Source: Stenotrophomonas sp. SY1 (GTDB taxonomy: Bacteria > Pseudomonadota > Gammaproteobacteria > Xanthomonadales > Xanthomonadaceae). From it: a stretch of DNA of 64,000 nt. Numbering within the stretch: the first letter of the stretch is position 1; each line of letters starts with the position of its first letter. The stretch is taken from contig NZ_JAJOYR010000003.1 in NCBI RefSeq assembly GCF_021202945.1, positions 234,712 to 298,711 of the forward strand, read 5' to 3'. The notes beneath the pieces are model-generated. The model searched no databases. It was not told the origin of the DNA and was given only the letters and a program-made list of their open reading frames with translations. The position numbers were made by a program, and so were the translations under genes. Shown piece after piece: positions 16,901 through 27,000 of this stretch.

Positions 16901-18553
16901 GCGTTCAACCAAGGCGGCGCCCAGCGCGTGGTTGACCAGTACTGGATCGAGTTCATAGCTGCCCGCGGCGTCCCTGCGGGTGAAGGCGCCATCGATGATC
17001 TCGCTCAGGCGACGCGATACGTGGCTGGGGTCTTGCGAAAAATCGTGCGCCTGGTCGGCCAGCTCTTGGCGCGAGTACTTGGTGATGCCTTTCACCGCGC
17101 GTCCGGCCACCCCGCGCAGCCAGTCGCGCCACTGCTCGTCCGACCAAGCGCGGTCGCCCAGGGTGTCGCGCCCGTGCTCGAACAGCAATCGTTGCACGGT
17201 AATCTGGCCTACATCCTTCAGGCGATCGTTCAGACGCACCACGAGGCTGAATAGGCGCGGCGTGCGCGCCTGCTCGAGTAGGTCGGGCTTCATCGATGCG
17301 CGCGACAGGCCATGCTGCTGCAGCATCGCATCGAGCTCGGCGTCATTGAACTTGCCCACTTGCGCCTTGTCGGGCTTGTCGACCAATCCCTTGAGCTGGC
17401 GCAGTTCATTGTCGAAGTAGGTCTGGCGCGTGGAGAGCACCACCCGCACCCTTTCACGGAACGGCTCGGCTTGCAGGACCTTGAGCACGGTGATCCAGTC
17501 GAACAGCGGCTCTTGGTTCACGCCATCGAAGACCACCACGAAGGCGGCGCCTTCGGATGGCGGGCGCAGCAGCAGCTGTTCCACCCGCGCCCGCCAATGC
17601 GCTGCGTCGCGTACTCGGGACAATTCGTGCAGGCGCTCGCCGAGAAATTGCGTCATCCCCGTCTTGTTGAGCTTGGTCAGGCCCGGCATCGCGGAAGAGG
17701 GAACGACCAGCGTGATCGGCAGCTGGTCCTCGACCTGCTCAAGCCAGTCGATGGTGGTCCAGGTCTTGCCCATGCCTTCGCTGCCGATCACGCACAAGGG
17801 GGCGCCCTTGGCACTGGGACTGGCAAGCCACGCTGCCATCTTGCTGCTGGGTTCGGCCCGGCGGACGAATTGCGGACCCTTCACGACTTGGTTCAAGGTC
17901 AACGCTGACTCGTGGCGATCGATGCGCACCTTGCGCAGCAGTTCTAGCGAGCGCGTGCGCAGGGCCTCGAAGCCGATCTGCCACGCTTCCAGCTCGCGCT
18001 GCAACTCCGCAATCTTTGTAGTGAAGCTCGGCGCCAGCGCTTTGGCCAGCGCTCCGGCGCGTGAGCCGAAGTGTTTTTCGGTTGTGGTCGGGTCCCAGGC
18101 CAAGAGGGCCGGCAGCGCTGGCGTGCTGGTGGTTTTCCAGTCAACGACCAGCACCGGCACGCCATCGCGCAGCCCGGAGTTGTACAGGCCCGTCTCCACT
18201 TGGTCGGGCACATCTCGCGAGGACGCCAGGATCCATGCCTCCAGACCCGGCGTGCGCTCTTGCGCTTCATCGATTTCACCCCGCAACGACCGCTCGTCCA
18301 GCGGCGTGCTGTCGCGATAGCGCTTGCACTCGATAAGTAACGAGCGGCCCTGTCGTCCGGCGGTACTGGCATCGGTGCCGTGCTGCGTGCCCGACTTGGC
18401 GACGGCAAAGGTCGTTCCGATTAATTGGCCGAACAGCTCGGTGACAACGTCTTCGAACACATCGGTGGCCGCCGCTTGGACCAGGCCTTGCAGCTCGTCA
18501 AGCTCTGCCTTCATGGCGGCCCGAACGGGCGGGGTGGGCGTCGTTGTGGACAA
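13925..18553 (-). CDS. STAND NTPase with N-terminal PD-(D/E)xK nuclease (Avs-like)
   Basis: 1542 residues. Residues 30-110 look like an Mrr-type restriction nuclease: FEDVVTELF, then GTDAS with Asp61 and LLIECKRY with Glu75 and Lys77. A STAND-type NTPase follows, with P-loop GSEGMGKT at 257-264, Walker B FVVVFDGVNQ at 338-347, and VRVVLSTRQTYF after it. The remaining 1100 residues are helical repeat-like, as in the sensor part of Avs proteins that bind phage terminase or portal and switch on the nuclease. Start is TTG 18553 with GGGGG upstream; ATG 18514 is the alternative. The last residues may be altered: a neighbouring frame continues as LDRTRRRPLAKVIVGDPAF to a later stop near 13871. Stand-alone gene. 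Family call from architecture. Confidence 0.8.
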   Translation of the reverse strand: MSTTTPTPPVRAAMKAELDELQGLVQAAATDVFEDVVTELFGQLIGTTFAVAKSGTQHGTDASTAGRQGRSLLIECKRYRDSTPLDERSLRGEIDEAQERTPGLEAWILASSRDVPDQVETGLYNSGLRDGVPVLVVDWKTTSTPALPALLAWDPTTTEKHFGSRAGALAKALAPSFTTKIAELQRELEAWQIGFEALRTRSLELLRKVRIDRHESALTLNQVVKGPQFVRRAEPSSKMAAWLASPSAKGAPLCVIGSEGMGKTWTTIDWLEQVEDQLPITLVVPSSAMPGLTKLNKTGMTQFLGERLHELSRVRDAAHWRARVEQLLLRPPSEGAAFVVVFDGVNQEPLFDWITVLKVLQAEPFRERVRVVLSTRQTYFDNELRQLKGLVDKPDKAQVGKFNDAELDAMLQQHGLSRASMKPDLLEQARTPRLFSLVVRLNDRLKDVGQITVQRLLFEHGRDTLGDRAWSDEQWRDWLRGVAGRAVKGITKYSRQELADQAHDFSQDPSHVSRRLSEIIDGAFTRRDAAGSYELDPVLVNHALGAALVERVAAESDMAKADNALTGWLEPIAGLDQRAEVLRAAVSTALESGQTGPTLTLLVTAWLQTQNLAPTHRAELIALAPAMPDNLLDVVERTGRSAQSSARLVTLAALRNLDRGDASLRDRFVARATKWLSVVARLTIGSDDAEKTRRQERLLERIGSVPGNAKTVLGVPLQVVDHDTDQWGASAAALLEGFPLQHATAAFTAGALSALLSPFHPHWESLKWLCLLNEVDPEPTALALRQASAEMLARTPEAGVKPRLQQRVAAFLLYLTGYPADRDAGESVDSDLDFKLNYQRDYLDNIGRGFFAVERRHAAQVLADTAMTPIQRAHTLQEHWLDPTFVPTAVYCDELRALVKQFPVDKLYINRHATSESHEFERLLPILARCLPDELAQLWRSWAAAGPGKAPDAQLWHALQLNYAALVQGEAERATACALREAADGASEQMRYDIGNRAVLAEIAELAPIDQVRAVLAAALPELMPTLQDGVGALSRQDVDELVAQFGGQGAAMQKQLLEMLSGAPPSLSDTTWSWIAQAMESDNENLARLAYLILGTSDAARLGAELLQRDWCWQATMDPGIAFHGSNALVSATRGDPFDQVWPRLPPWWWLEAARIRGEDPVEVLEAATAFDAVIRADTAPEFDSGAELTVWKSRSGSRPLGVSVQPLPEADADSPEGFFRMFDDDTRNAAFKAARNVAWERITLARQTTSSLVMMDMTAAEFEMVWRAAPQFIERWIEGYDTLTDAFRRRVRLAEVPFLALCEVLLASRPDVGAALWNALRQTLHSRVISGANLPELLHLVFGAPDSPPVEALRQQLLRLDASTSDHGLYELVLAAQYNGRRDWMEAVIAQDAASALNWRQQRAIVLSGFGAFNELPVAGAWPDGPLEGTIAQLLHQAARERWREACARYWWREYWARDTAEGSYAAWVLFRASADRRAELWEASEAAKADAASPLHARKRWHVRVNRGPFNAGLDKSSAGNQRKFLGRSIEPDVAPWRK

Positions 18554-18630
18554 GGTGAACCCCCAAGAAAGTCGGCCGCAGCGCAGCGTGGAATCATTGC
18601 AAAGACCACCGCGCCATTCTACGGGCGGGC

Positions 18631-19224
18631 GTGGCTACCTACGCGGTCGGCGATGCCACATCCCCCGCTCTTAAATCGGCGCCGGCGCAACGCCATTGCG
18701 CCCGCACCGGCACTCGGTCCAGGGCGCTCAGAAATTTGGTAGTCCAGCCCCGTGGCTTGGGGTACCTTGCAGACGCTGTGGTTCAGAACTACAAAAACAT
18801 TGACAGGGCCATTCATCAGTCTGATGGGTCGTACGGCTTCGAAGGTCAGGTTTTTTCGATAATTGTGACCCTTGAGGATTGGCTGTTATTCAGTCCGGTC
18901 GCGACAGAAATGCTGGAGCAAGCTATCACGCAGGCGTTCAGCGACTCCACACTATCAAGCGATTTGAGGGTAAGAGTTCCCTACCTAATCTTTGGTGCAG
19001 AGAGCTTTCAACACGCTGTGGCGGCGCTAAATTCTCATTCAATGTCCACCGTCTTTGGTGGTTTCTAGACGTCAAAGTACGAAGGTTGGGTTCCCTCGGC
19101 ATACCTGCAAGATTGCTTCGGCGACGTGAATCCAGAACCCATAGGTAATTTCGTACAAGACTTCAACTCAGCGGTAAGAGGCCTTCTCGCCGATGCACAA
19201 CTCCGTAAGGCCGAAGGGTTGTGA
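18631..19224 (+). pseudogene. Unknown protein gene with an internal amber stop
   Basis: A protein-like frame (YLADAVVQNYKNIDRAIHQS, IIVTLEDWLLFSPVATEML) stops at TAG 19066-19068. It then continues in the same frame as TSKYEGWVPSAYLQDCFGD to a natural-looking stop at 19222-19224. The beginning before about 18740 is not protein-like, so the 5' end may also be lost. I do not recognise the family. Most simply a decayed gene. Confidence 0.45.
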
Positions 19225-19255
19225 GACAACTAGTTTCTGTGATTGCGCTTATAAA

Positions 19256-19810
19256 TCACTGGGTTGCAAAGATAATTTTCCCCAGCCACCAAGCGTAAAT
19301 TGTTGATCCAACTAATCTCCAGCCTGCATTTTCCCAAAGAAATCCTCGCCCGGTATGCCAGCCGCCAGAGACGGGCTCACCTTTGGTGTGATGTCCAATC
19401 CCGGCCCGTGTCTTCCAAATCGGCGGCAAGGTCGTGGCGAAGGTACTATCCTTCATGTCCAACGGGCCCAGGACCAGCTCCTGCATCAGCTCGGGAAACA
19501 GCTTCCCGCAAGCTTCGGCCATCATCAGTTGAACAACGGTGTAGCCGCCACCGGAGTACTTCCATTCGGTTCCGGGTATAGCCTCTACGCGGACCGGTTC
19601 GGAGTTGGCTGGCGGCGCGCCATCCAGCACCTGCAGCAGTGAAGGTACTGCTTCGCCTTGAGCGTAGCCGTTGAAGCCATGAATGTTTATGTCCGCACTG
19701 TGGTTGAGCAGGTCGCGTAACGTGACAGGCTGTTGCTGGGTGAAGCGGTTACCTATGCCTTCACTGATGTGTTTGTCAAAGAGGGTCGAGAATGGCGATT
19801 GGTTTCGGCT
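19256..19810 (-). pseudogene. Beta-lactamase-family serine hydrolase fragment
   Basis: The frame contains VTLRDLLNHSADINIHGF, then EWKYSGGGYTVVQLMM and LGPLDMKDSTF. These are standard features of class C beta-lactamase/esterase-like (Beta-lactamase superfamily) hydrolases, with the Tyr of the YxN-type motif in YSG. The N-terminal SxxK active site is missing, and the frame is fused upstream to an IS3 transposase tail. It is a non-functional remnant. Confidence 0.7.
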
Positions 19811-19924
19811 CAAGAGACTATTAGGCCGTGAATCGCCTAGTAGCCTCGGCGAATCTGTAGGGATACGCCGCGTTCGGGTTGGAGTTCCGAGTATTTGGTG
19901 CACACCCAAGCGAGGGCGGCGATG

Positions 19925-20064
19925 CGCTGCCTCGAGGTCAATCGGACTGACGCCACCGAGGTAGCTGTGTTGGCGTGTTGGATTATAGAACCCGTCGATG
20001 TAGTCGGATATGTCCGAGGTCGCCATTTCTCGACTGTCGTAGATGCGCTGGACGTGTCGAACAT
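19925..20064 (-). mobile_element. IS3-family transposase tail (remnant)
   Basis: The minus-strand frame reads ISDYIDGFYNPTRQHSYLGG and VSPIDLEAAHR, the C-terminal signature of IS3-family OrfB. The remainder of the element is absent. It sits between the hydrolase fragment and the truncated rhs gene, marking an old IS-mediated junction. Confidence 0.7.
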
Positions 20065-20199
20065 GTACCGATGTCAGTATCTCGGGATGGCGGTGGAGTA
20101 GCTAAGGTTACGGAAACCGCAGGCTTACAGAGATTGAATCTAGCGACTCCGGGCCTTGATCTGCTCGACCTTGCCCTCCTTCCTGCCTCGACAGTTTGC

Positions 20200-22578
20200 G
20201 AGAACGATGGCAGTTCCAGTGCGGTCGCACCGCGCCGGGTGGTACGGACTTATGACAACCGTAACCGGTTGACCTCGCTGACCTTTCCTGATGGAAACGG
20301 CAACCAGACATGGGCCTATACGCCCGACAGCAAGCCGCATCAGGTCATCACACAGGACGTGGCGAGCTCCACCCAGACAATCAACACCTATACGTACAAC
20401 AAGCGTCGTCTGCTGACGGCAGAAACCGCTGGCCAAGTGAATGGCTACAGCTGGGCCCTCGGATATGCGTATGACACCAACGGAACCTTGTCGGGGATTC
20501 AGTATCCAAGTGGTTTGTACGTGGATTACGCCCCCAATGCCCTGGGGCAAGCTACCCGCGCCGGCAGCTATGCCACCGGGATTTCCTATCATCCGAACGG
20601 TGGCATGAGCCAGTTCGTGTACGGCAACGGGATCGCCCACACGACGCAGCAGAACGGACGACAGCTGCCGACGCGGGTCAAGGCTGGCACGGTGCTGGAC
20701 AACACCTATAGCTATGACGCCAATGGCAATGTGGCCCAGATCGCCGATGCTCTTGATTCAACTCGGGCGCGGACGATGATCTATGACGGACTGGATCGTC
20801 TGGCGCAGGCAACGTCGGGGTCTTTTGGTGGCGGTGGGCAGGTCACTTACAGTTACGATGCGCTGGACAATCTACGTACAACCAAGCTGGCGGGCGTGAA
20901 GGAGTACAACTACTGGTATGACGCAGCCAATCGCCTGAGTAACATCGTTGACGATGCCGGTGCCACGATCATAGGCCTTGCATACGATGTGCAGGGCAAT
21001 CTCGCCAACAAGAACGGGCAAGCATTCCAGTTCGATTTCGGTAACCGTCTACGCTCGGCCGTCGGCAAGGAATCGTACAGCTACGATGGCCATGGTCGGC
21101 GTGTGGTCTCCTCCAACCCTAGCCAAGGCAACATCATCTCGATGTATGGTCAGGACGGCGTACTGCGACGCCAGGATAATGACCGCGAGGCCAAGAGCGT
21201 CGAGTATGTTTATCTGAATGGCAGTCTGATTGCCAAGGTCAGTACCACCACAGCCCCGGCGGCGCCCACAGTAACGGTACCGGCCTACAGCGACACTGGC
21301 TCCTATACAGTGAGTTGGAATGCGGCTGCATCGGCGACCACGTATGAGTTGCAGGAGCAATTTGATGGCGGCGCTTGGCAGGTCAGCTATAACGGGTCCG
21401 CGCTATCCATCGCTATGAGCGGCAAGTCAGGCGGGTTATATGGCTATCGTGCCCGGGCTTGCCGAGGAGCCATCTGCGGTGCTTGGGGAGCAACGGCGAG
21501 TATATCGGTGCAGTCGATTCCTTCGGAAATCTCAGTCGTCTCCGCGCCATCACTTTCGAACAACGGTAGCTATACGGTGAGCTGGACCGGTACATCCGGC
21601 GCGACGAGCTATAAGCTAGACGAGAGCGCTAGCGGCGGCAGCTGGTCGCAAGTCCAAAGTACTTCTGCACTTTTTAAGTCCGTCACGGGAAAAGCAAACG
21701 GCACCTATTCCTATCGAGTGAGTGCATGTAATGCTGCCGGCTGTGGCGGCGTTAGTGGCAGCGCCAACGTGCGTGTCGTGCATCCTCCCGCTCCTGCGCC
21801 GGTCCTCAGCGCGCCGGCAAGTTCCTCCAACGGCAGCTATTCAGTGAGCTGGGCAGCAGTTCCGACGACGACCAAGTATCACTTGGAAGAGAGCTTGCCG
21901 GGCGGCGGCTGGAGCGAGATTTACTCCGGCAGCGGCAGCAGCTTTGCCATCGGCGGCAAAGGCAATGGAACTTACTTGTACCGCGCTATCGCCTGTAACG
22001 ACGGCGGATGCTCTGACTATTCTCAAAACTTGGCGGTTTCAGTGCTGTTGCCACCGGCAGGCGTGCCGGTGCTTTCAGTGCCAGCCACGAATTCCAATGG
22101 CTCATATAGCGCCAGTTGGACATCCGTAACAACGGCAACAACCTATCGTTTGGAGGAGAGCGTCAATGGTGGCGCCTGGGTACTCATCTATGCAGACGGG
22201 GCGATCAATCGAGCTCTGAGTGAAAAGGCATCTGCAACCTACAGCTACCGCGTTCAGGCATGCAATACGAGTGGTTGCGGTAGTTGGAGCACAGCAGCAT
22301 CGGTGTCAGTGCAGCGGATTCCAAATGTACCCGCAGGCAACTACGGGACTCTAGAAAGTCCAAGCAAGACCCAGTGGAGAATATCGGCATTCTGGGGAGT
22401 CGTGCCCGATGCCACACGATACGAGCTAAAGGGCTACATGACCTATAACGGAACCGCGACAACAACAAGCAAACTCATTAAGTCCGTTAACCCGCCAGAG
22501 GAGGCTCTGAGCTTCCAAGTTCGGGCATGCAACGCCAATGGCTGTTCGGCATGGTCTGCCATCTTCAACGCATACTAA
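20200..22578 (+). pseudogene. Rhs/YD-repeat protein, 5'-truncated, with Fn3-like repeats
   Basis: From about residue 78 of the open frame the protein has tandem YD repeats (RTYDNRNRLTSLTFPDGNG, YSYDANGNVAQI, YSYDALDNLRTT, YSYDGHGRRVV). Then come five fibronectin-III-like repeats of about 95 residues (for example SNNGSYTVSWTGTSGATSYK). No start codon fits; the 5' end abuts the IS3 remnant, so the signal peptide and N-terminal domain are gone. Rhs proteins form a cocoon around a C-terminal toxin for delivery. The core ends at 22578, 11 bp before a second rhs-type ORF that carries the tip. Confidence 0.75.
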
Positions 22579-22589
22579 TGGGGAGTTCC

Positions 22590-23594
22590 ATGGACGATAG
22601 ACGAACAGGCTCGCGTTTGATCCCGCGACTCGGGAGAGTCATGTCAACTTGTGCTTGGATGTTGGCGGCTCTTCTGCCTTTGGTTGCACAAGCGCAGACA
22701 ACGGTCGAGTACATCCACACCGATCCCCTGGGGTCGCCGGTAGCAGTGACCGACGCGGGCGGCAATGTCATTGAACGTGAGATCTATGAGCCTTATGGGT
22801 CCCCGATCAAGCGTCCACCATCAGACCAACCAGGCTTCACTGGTCACGTATCGGACTCGCTGACCAATCTAACTTACATGCAGCAGCGCTACTATGATCA
22901 GCAGATTGGGAGGTTCCTGTCAGTCGATCCGGTCACGGCCTATAGCAACCCAGTTGGTGCGTTTAATCGATACTGGTATGCCAACGACAATCCGTATCGC
23001 TTCAATGATAGTGATGGGAGAGAGACTGGTGCCGCATTTCGTACTGTTAACAACCTGACCAATGGAGGGCCCGTAAATAGGCCTCCAAGAAGTCCGGACG
23101 ATAAGTTGGGACCGGTCATCGGCTATGCGCTGGGGGGGATTCTTGCAGCACCGGCCGTCGGTTATGTTGGAGCTGCAGCTTTGGCGAACCCTGCGACCGC
23201 CAACACCGTCATGACAGCTGCCGCTGACCTAGCAATAGGCGACGCTATCGGGGGAGCTTCACTCGCCGCGTCTGCGACAACTCTGTATCGCGTCGTAGAT
23301 GGCATCGAGCTGGATAGTATCCGGGCATTAGGTACCTTCTCTGCGAGTCCGAATGGTGACACTGTGAAACGCTTCTTAGGAAATCTGCCCGACGCACAAG
23401 CACTGAGAGCTAGGTTTGAAGAAGCATATGGCGTGAAACAGTATGTGGTTGAGGGTCGCGCATCCTCTGAGGTCATGAGCTCCACGATAACAACCCGCTT
23501 TAGCGACGTTCCTGGCCGGCCGATGGATTCAATCAATGTAAGATCAGAGGATGCTTCAAAGGTGGTCTGTAATGTGCAGTTCACTTGCAATTAG
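22590..23594 (+). CDS. Rhs core C-terminal module with own signal peptide and toxin-like tip
   Basis: About 334 residues. An N-terminal basic region and hydrophobic stretch ending in a cleavage-like site (LAALLPLVAQAQ) form a Sec signal. Next comes the Rhs core hallmark: YIHTDPLGSPVAVTDAGGNV, then QRYYDQQIGRFLSVDPVTAY and the NRYWYANDNPYRFNDSDG boundary. The variable tip after residue about 150 has a hydrophobic Ala/Gly segment and then TLYRVVDGIELDSIRALGTF, reminiscent of some ADP-ribosyltransferase-like toxin domains. That last point is weak. ATG 22590 follows GGGGAG. The following small gene is the expected immunity partner. Confidence 0.7.
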   Translation: MDDRRTGSRLIPRLGRVMSTCAWMLAALLPLVAQAQTTVEYIHTDPLGSPVAVTDAGGNVIEREIYEPYGSPIKRPPSDQPGFTGHVSDSLTNLTYMQQRYYDQQIGRFLSVDPVTAYSNPVGAFNRYWYANDNPYRFNDSDGRETGAAFRTVNNLTNGGPVNRPPRSPDDKLGPVIGYALGGILAAPAVGYVGAAALANPATANTVMTAAADLAIGDAIGGASLAASATTLYRVVDGIELDSIRALGTFSASPNGDTVKRFLGNLPDAQALRARFEEAYGVKQYVVEGRASSEVMSSTITTRFSDVPGRPMDSINVRSEDASKVVCNVQFTCN

Positions 23595-23605
23595 GGGTAT
23601 TTGTC

Positions 23606-23902
23606 GTGAGCATCAGTGCATATATTTTTCTCGATATGATTGATTCAATGGGTCGCGCAACGAGAGTCATCGATCCTTCGACGGCTAGGCTTATGGCATT
23701 GCATGTATCTGAAAGCCCAATCTGGTATGGATTTTTTATAAAGGAATCAGCCGAAACCTCTTTGTTGCCAGGGAACGGCTACTCCGTTGAGTTGTACTTT
23801 CTTGATGATCAGGGGTCGAAGGAGAGCTTCCCGCGCGGAGCGTCCATTCTGTTTGGTGACGGCATTTCAACAAGAGGGTTCATCCGCCTTCTCGGGAACT
23901 GA
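23606..23902 (+). CDS. Putative immunity protein of the Rhs tip
   Basis: 98 residues from a GTG, 11 bases after the toxin-module stop. No recognised family. Sequence such as ARLMALHVSESPIWYGFFIK and SVELYFLDDQGSKES looks like a small beta-rich soluble protein. Position directly behind an Rhs tip is the usual place of the cognate immunity gene, and this is the only basis for the call. Confidence 0.5.
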   Translation: MSISAYIFLDMIDSMGRATRVIDPSTARLMALHVSESPIWYGFFIKESAETSLLPGNGYSVELYFLDDQGSKESFPRGASILFGDGISTRGFIRLLGN

Positions 23903-24038
23903 CTCTTTTCGTTAGGTTGAGCATCGATCTCGATCAGAAATGGTTACAAGACATGTAGGTTGAGGAGAGGCAGCGCTGGCGAGGGCCTCACTTGTGCACA
24001 TTTTCACCCCAAATTGACAGCGCTGGCTGGATGAATCT
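23903..24038. other. Right-end spacer of the island
   Basis: No gene. Two direct copies of CAGCGCTGG (about 23971 and 24018) could be arm-type recombinase sites. The stretch CTGGATGAATCTG just inside the right end is nearly the inverse of the comM target CTGGATGAACTG just outside it. Confidence 0.4.
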
Positions 24039-24063
24039 GTTGTCAGTCAACTTGACGACCTAA
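24039..24063 (-). repeat. Right terminal inverted repeat of the island
   Basis: On the minus strand TTAGG-N13-TGACAAC, matching the left end in length, in both outer blocks and in four of the 13 inner bases. Its inner palindrome is GTCAAGTTGAC (24046-24056), different in sequence from the left one. Confidence 0.75.
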
Positions 24064-24069
24064 GAGACA
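24064..24069. other. attR core hexamer
   Basis: GAGACA stands between the right inverted repeat and comM, where an uninterrupted gene would have CGGGCA. It is presumably brought in from the element's previous site. Confidence 0.55.
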
Positions 24070-25757
<1,688 letters not shown>

Positions 25758-25827
25758 GCGCCGATGGCGCCGTGTGTGTGGGCGTGATCACTGGGGGCTG
25801 CTTCGGGCGGGCCCGGGTTCAACGGCA

Positions 25828-25947
25828 ACCCCTCCCCAACCCTCCCCTGCTGCGCAAGGGAGGGGGCAAGAGCGGCGTTTGCGGCCATCTGAAACATCGC
25901 GCGGGATTCCCCCTCCCTTGCGCAGCAGGGGAGGGTTGGGGAGGGGT
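25828..25947. repeat. GC-rich inverted-repeat element, copy 1
   Basis: Two perfect 39-bp arms (25828-25866 and 25909-25947), each rich in CCCTCCCC and containing CTGCTGCGCAAGGGAGGG, flank about 42 bases. Diverged relatives of the same design lie at 38904-39029 and 46845-46972. This 265-bp gap after the PII gene holds no gene. Confidence 0.75.
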
Positions 25948-26023
25948 GCTCCTGTTTCGGCTCAGGCTTCCGCCCGGAACAAACGCATCAGGCTCATCAA
26001 TCCAGGCCTGCGCCCGCGGGCGA

Positions 26024-26686
26024 TCACTGCTGGCCCTTGATCCTTCGGTACAGGTGCTTCCACGTACCGCGAACGGCCTGCACCCAGCCTGGCTCGGCCA
26101 GCAGGGCCGCCTGTTCGGCGCTGGGCCGTTGACCGGTCAGGCGCTGGCGCATCTTCACCAGGTTCTTCATGTCACTGCGGCGCAGCTGGCGGATGATCGG
26201 CCAGTTGCGCATCCAGCGTGGGGCGCGGAGCGCGGAGGTGAAGTCCAGCAGCACCGGCACGCCGGCACTGATCACCACGTTGGTGCCATGCAGGTCGTTG
26301 TGGGTGATGCCGGCTGCATGCAGGCGCGCCAGCGCGCTCTGCAGTTGATCGAATACTTCCTGGGTCACGCCCTGGACGCCGGCGCTGAGGGTGTCTCCTG
26401 GGATGAACTCCATGCCCAGCGCCAGACCGCCCAGGGTGCCGAGCAATGCCGGCGCGTGCTTCCAGCCCTGCAGGGTGCGCAGCACCTTGGCCTCGTGGCG
26501 CACCAGCAGACGCGCGACCGGTGACAGCGGCGTGCCGCGATAACGGCGGTAGTCCTTCACGACGGCCAGCCGGCCTTGCAGCTCGATGCGATAGACGTCC
26601 GGCTCGAGCAGGCGCTCGCCGCGCTTGAGCAGTTGATTGGCGGGAACAAGCGGCGTATCGCCGTCGAAAGTGGGCAATGTGTTCAT
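26024..26686 (-). CDS. Kinase-like (phosphotransferase fold) protein
   Basis: 220 residues from MNTLPTFDGDTPLVP. The catalytic-loop motif THNDLHGTNVVI (HxDLxxxN) and VLLDFTSALR (DF-type metal site) are those of small eukaryotic-like/RIO-like kinases. LAVVKDYRRYRG supplies the ATP-site lysine. Such stand-alone proteins in Xanthomonadaceae may phosphorylate small molecules or envelope sugars; the substrate is unknown. It follows speE on the same strand but is separated by a terminator, so it is transcribed alone. Confidence 0.75.
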   Translation of the reverse strand: MNTLPTFDGDTPLVPANQLLKRGERLLEPDVYRIELQGRLAVVKDYRRYRGTPLSPVARLLVRHEAKVLRTLQGWKHAPALLGTLGGLALGMEFIPGDTLSAGVQGVTQEVFDQLQSALARLHAAGITHNDLHGTNVVISAGVPVLLDFTSALRAPRWMRNWPIIRQLRRSDMKNLVKMRQRLTGQRPSAEQAALLAEPGWVQAVRGTWKHLYRRIKGQQ

Positions 26687-26948
26687 GAAAACCTTCCTGA
26701 CGCGGCGGGCGCGGAAAGCGTCTTGAAATGCCGGTCTTGCGTTGCCCGGGGCGGGCGGGAATGTGGCTGAATTATAAAACTGAACAGTCCACGAATTGCT
26801 GAATGTAAAAAAAATGTAGGAACGTGACGGCGGAAAGGATTGTTGCGGTGGCGGCACCGGTGCACGCCTGGCCGCCCGCCACACCGCCAGGTGGGCTCAG
26901 GGACTGCCGGAGTCCGTACGCTGCGGGCATCCCGGTCGAAAGTGCAGG
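26687..26948. other. Intergenic region upstream of the kinase-like gene
   Basis: About 260 bases with A/T-rich stretches near 26770-26815 suitable for a promoter reading toward the kinase-like gene. No ORF with protein character. Confidence 0.35.
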
Positions 26949-26976
26949 CAAAAAAAACCCCGCGTCTGCGCGGGGT
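26949..26976 (-). terminator. Terminator of speE
   Basis: ACCCCGCG-TCTG-CGCGGGGT with a run of A on its left, which is a T-run on the minus strand after the hairpin. It stands 25 bases past the speE stop. Confidence 0.85.
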
Positions 26977-27000
26977 CTTCTGTCTGCTGGGCTGGTGGGC

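Larger units (their letters stand above)
1267..24063. mobile_element. 22.8-kb genomic island inserted in comM (Tn554-like ends)
   Basis: Everything between the two comM pieces is foreign. It has visibly lower and more variable GC than the flanks. It carries a tyrosine recombinase and TnpC-like gene at its left end, integron cassettes, IS remnants, defence-type ATPases and an Rhs toxin module. The edges are given by the comM reading frame itself and by matching 25-bp inverted repeats (1267-1291 and 24039-24063). No multi-base target duplication is visible, which fits a tyrosine recombinase rather than a DDE transposase. The integrase is frame-broken, so the island is probably fixed unless a related element supplies the enzyme. 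Confidence 0.88.
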
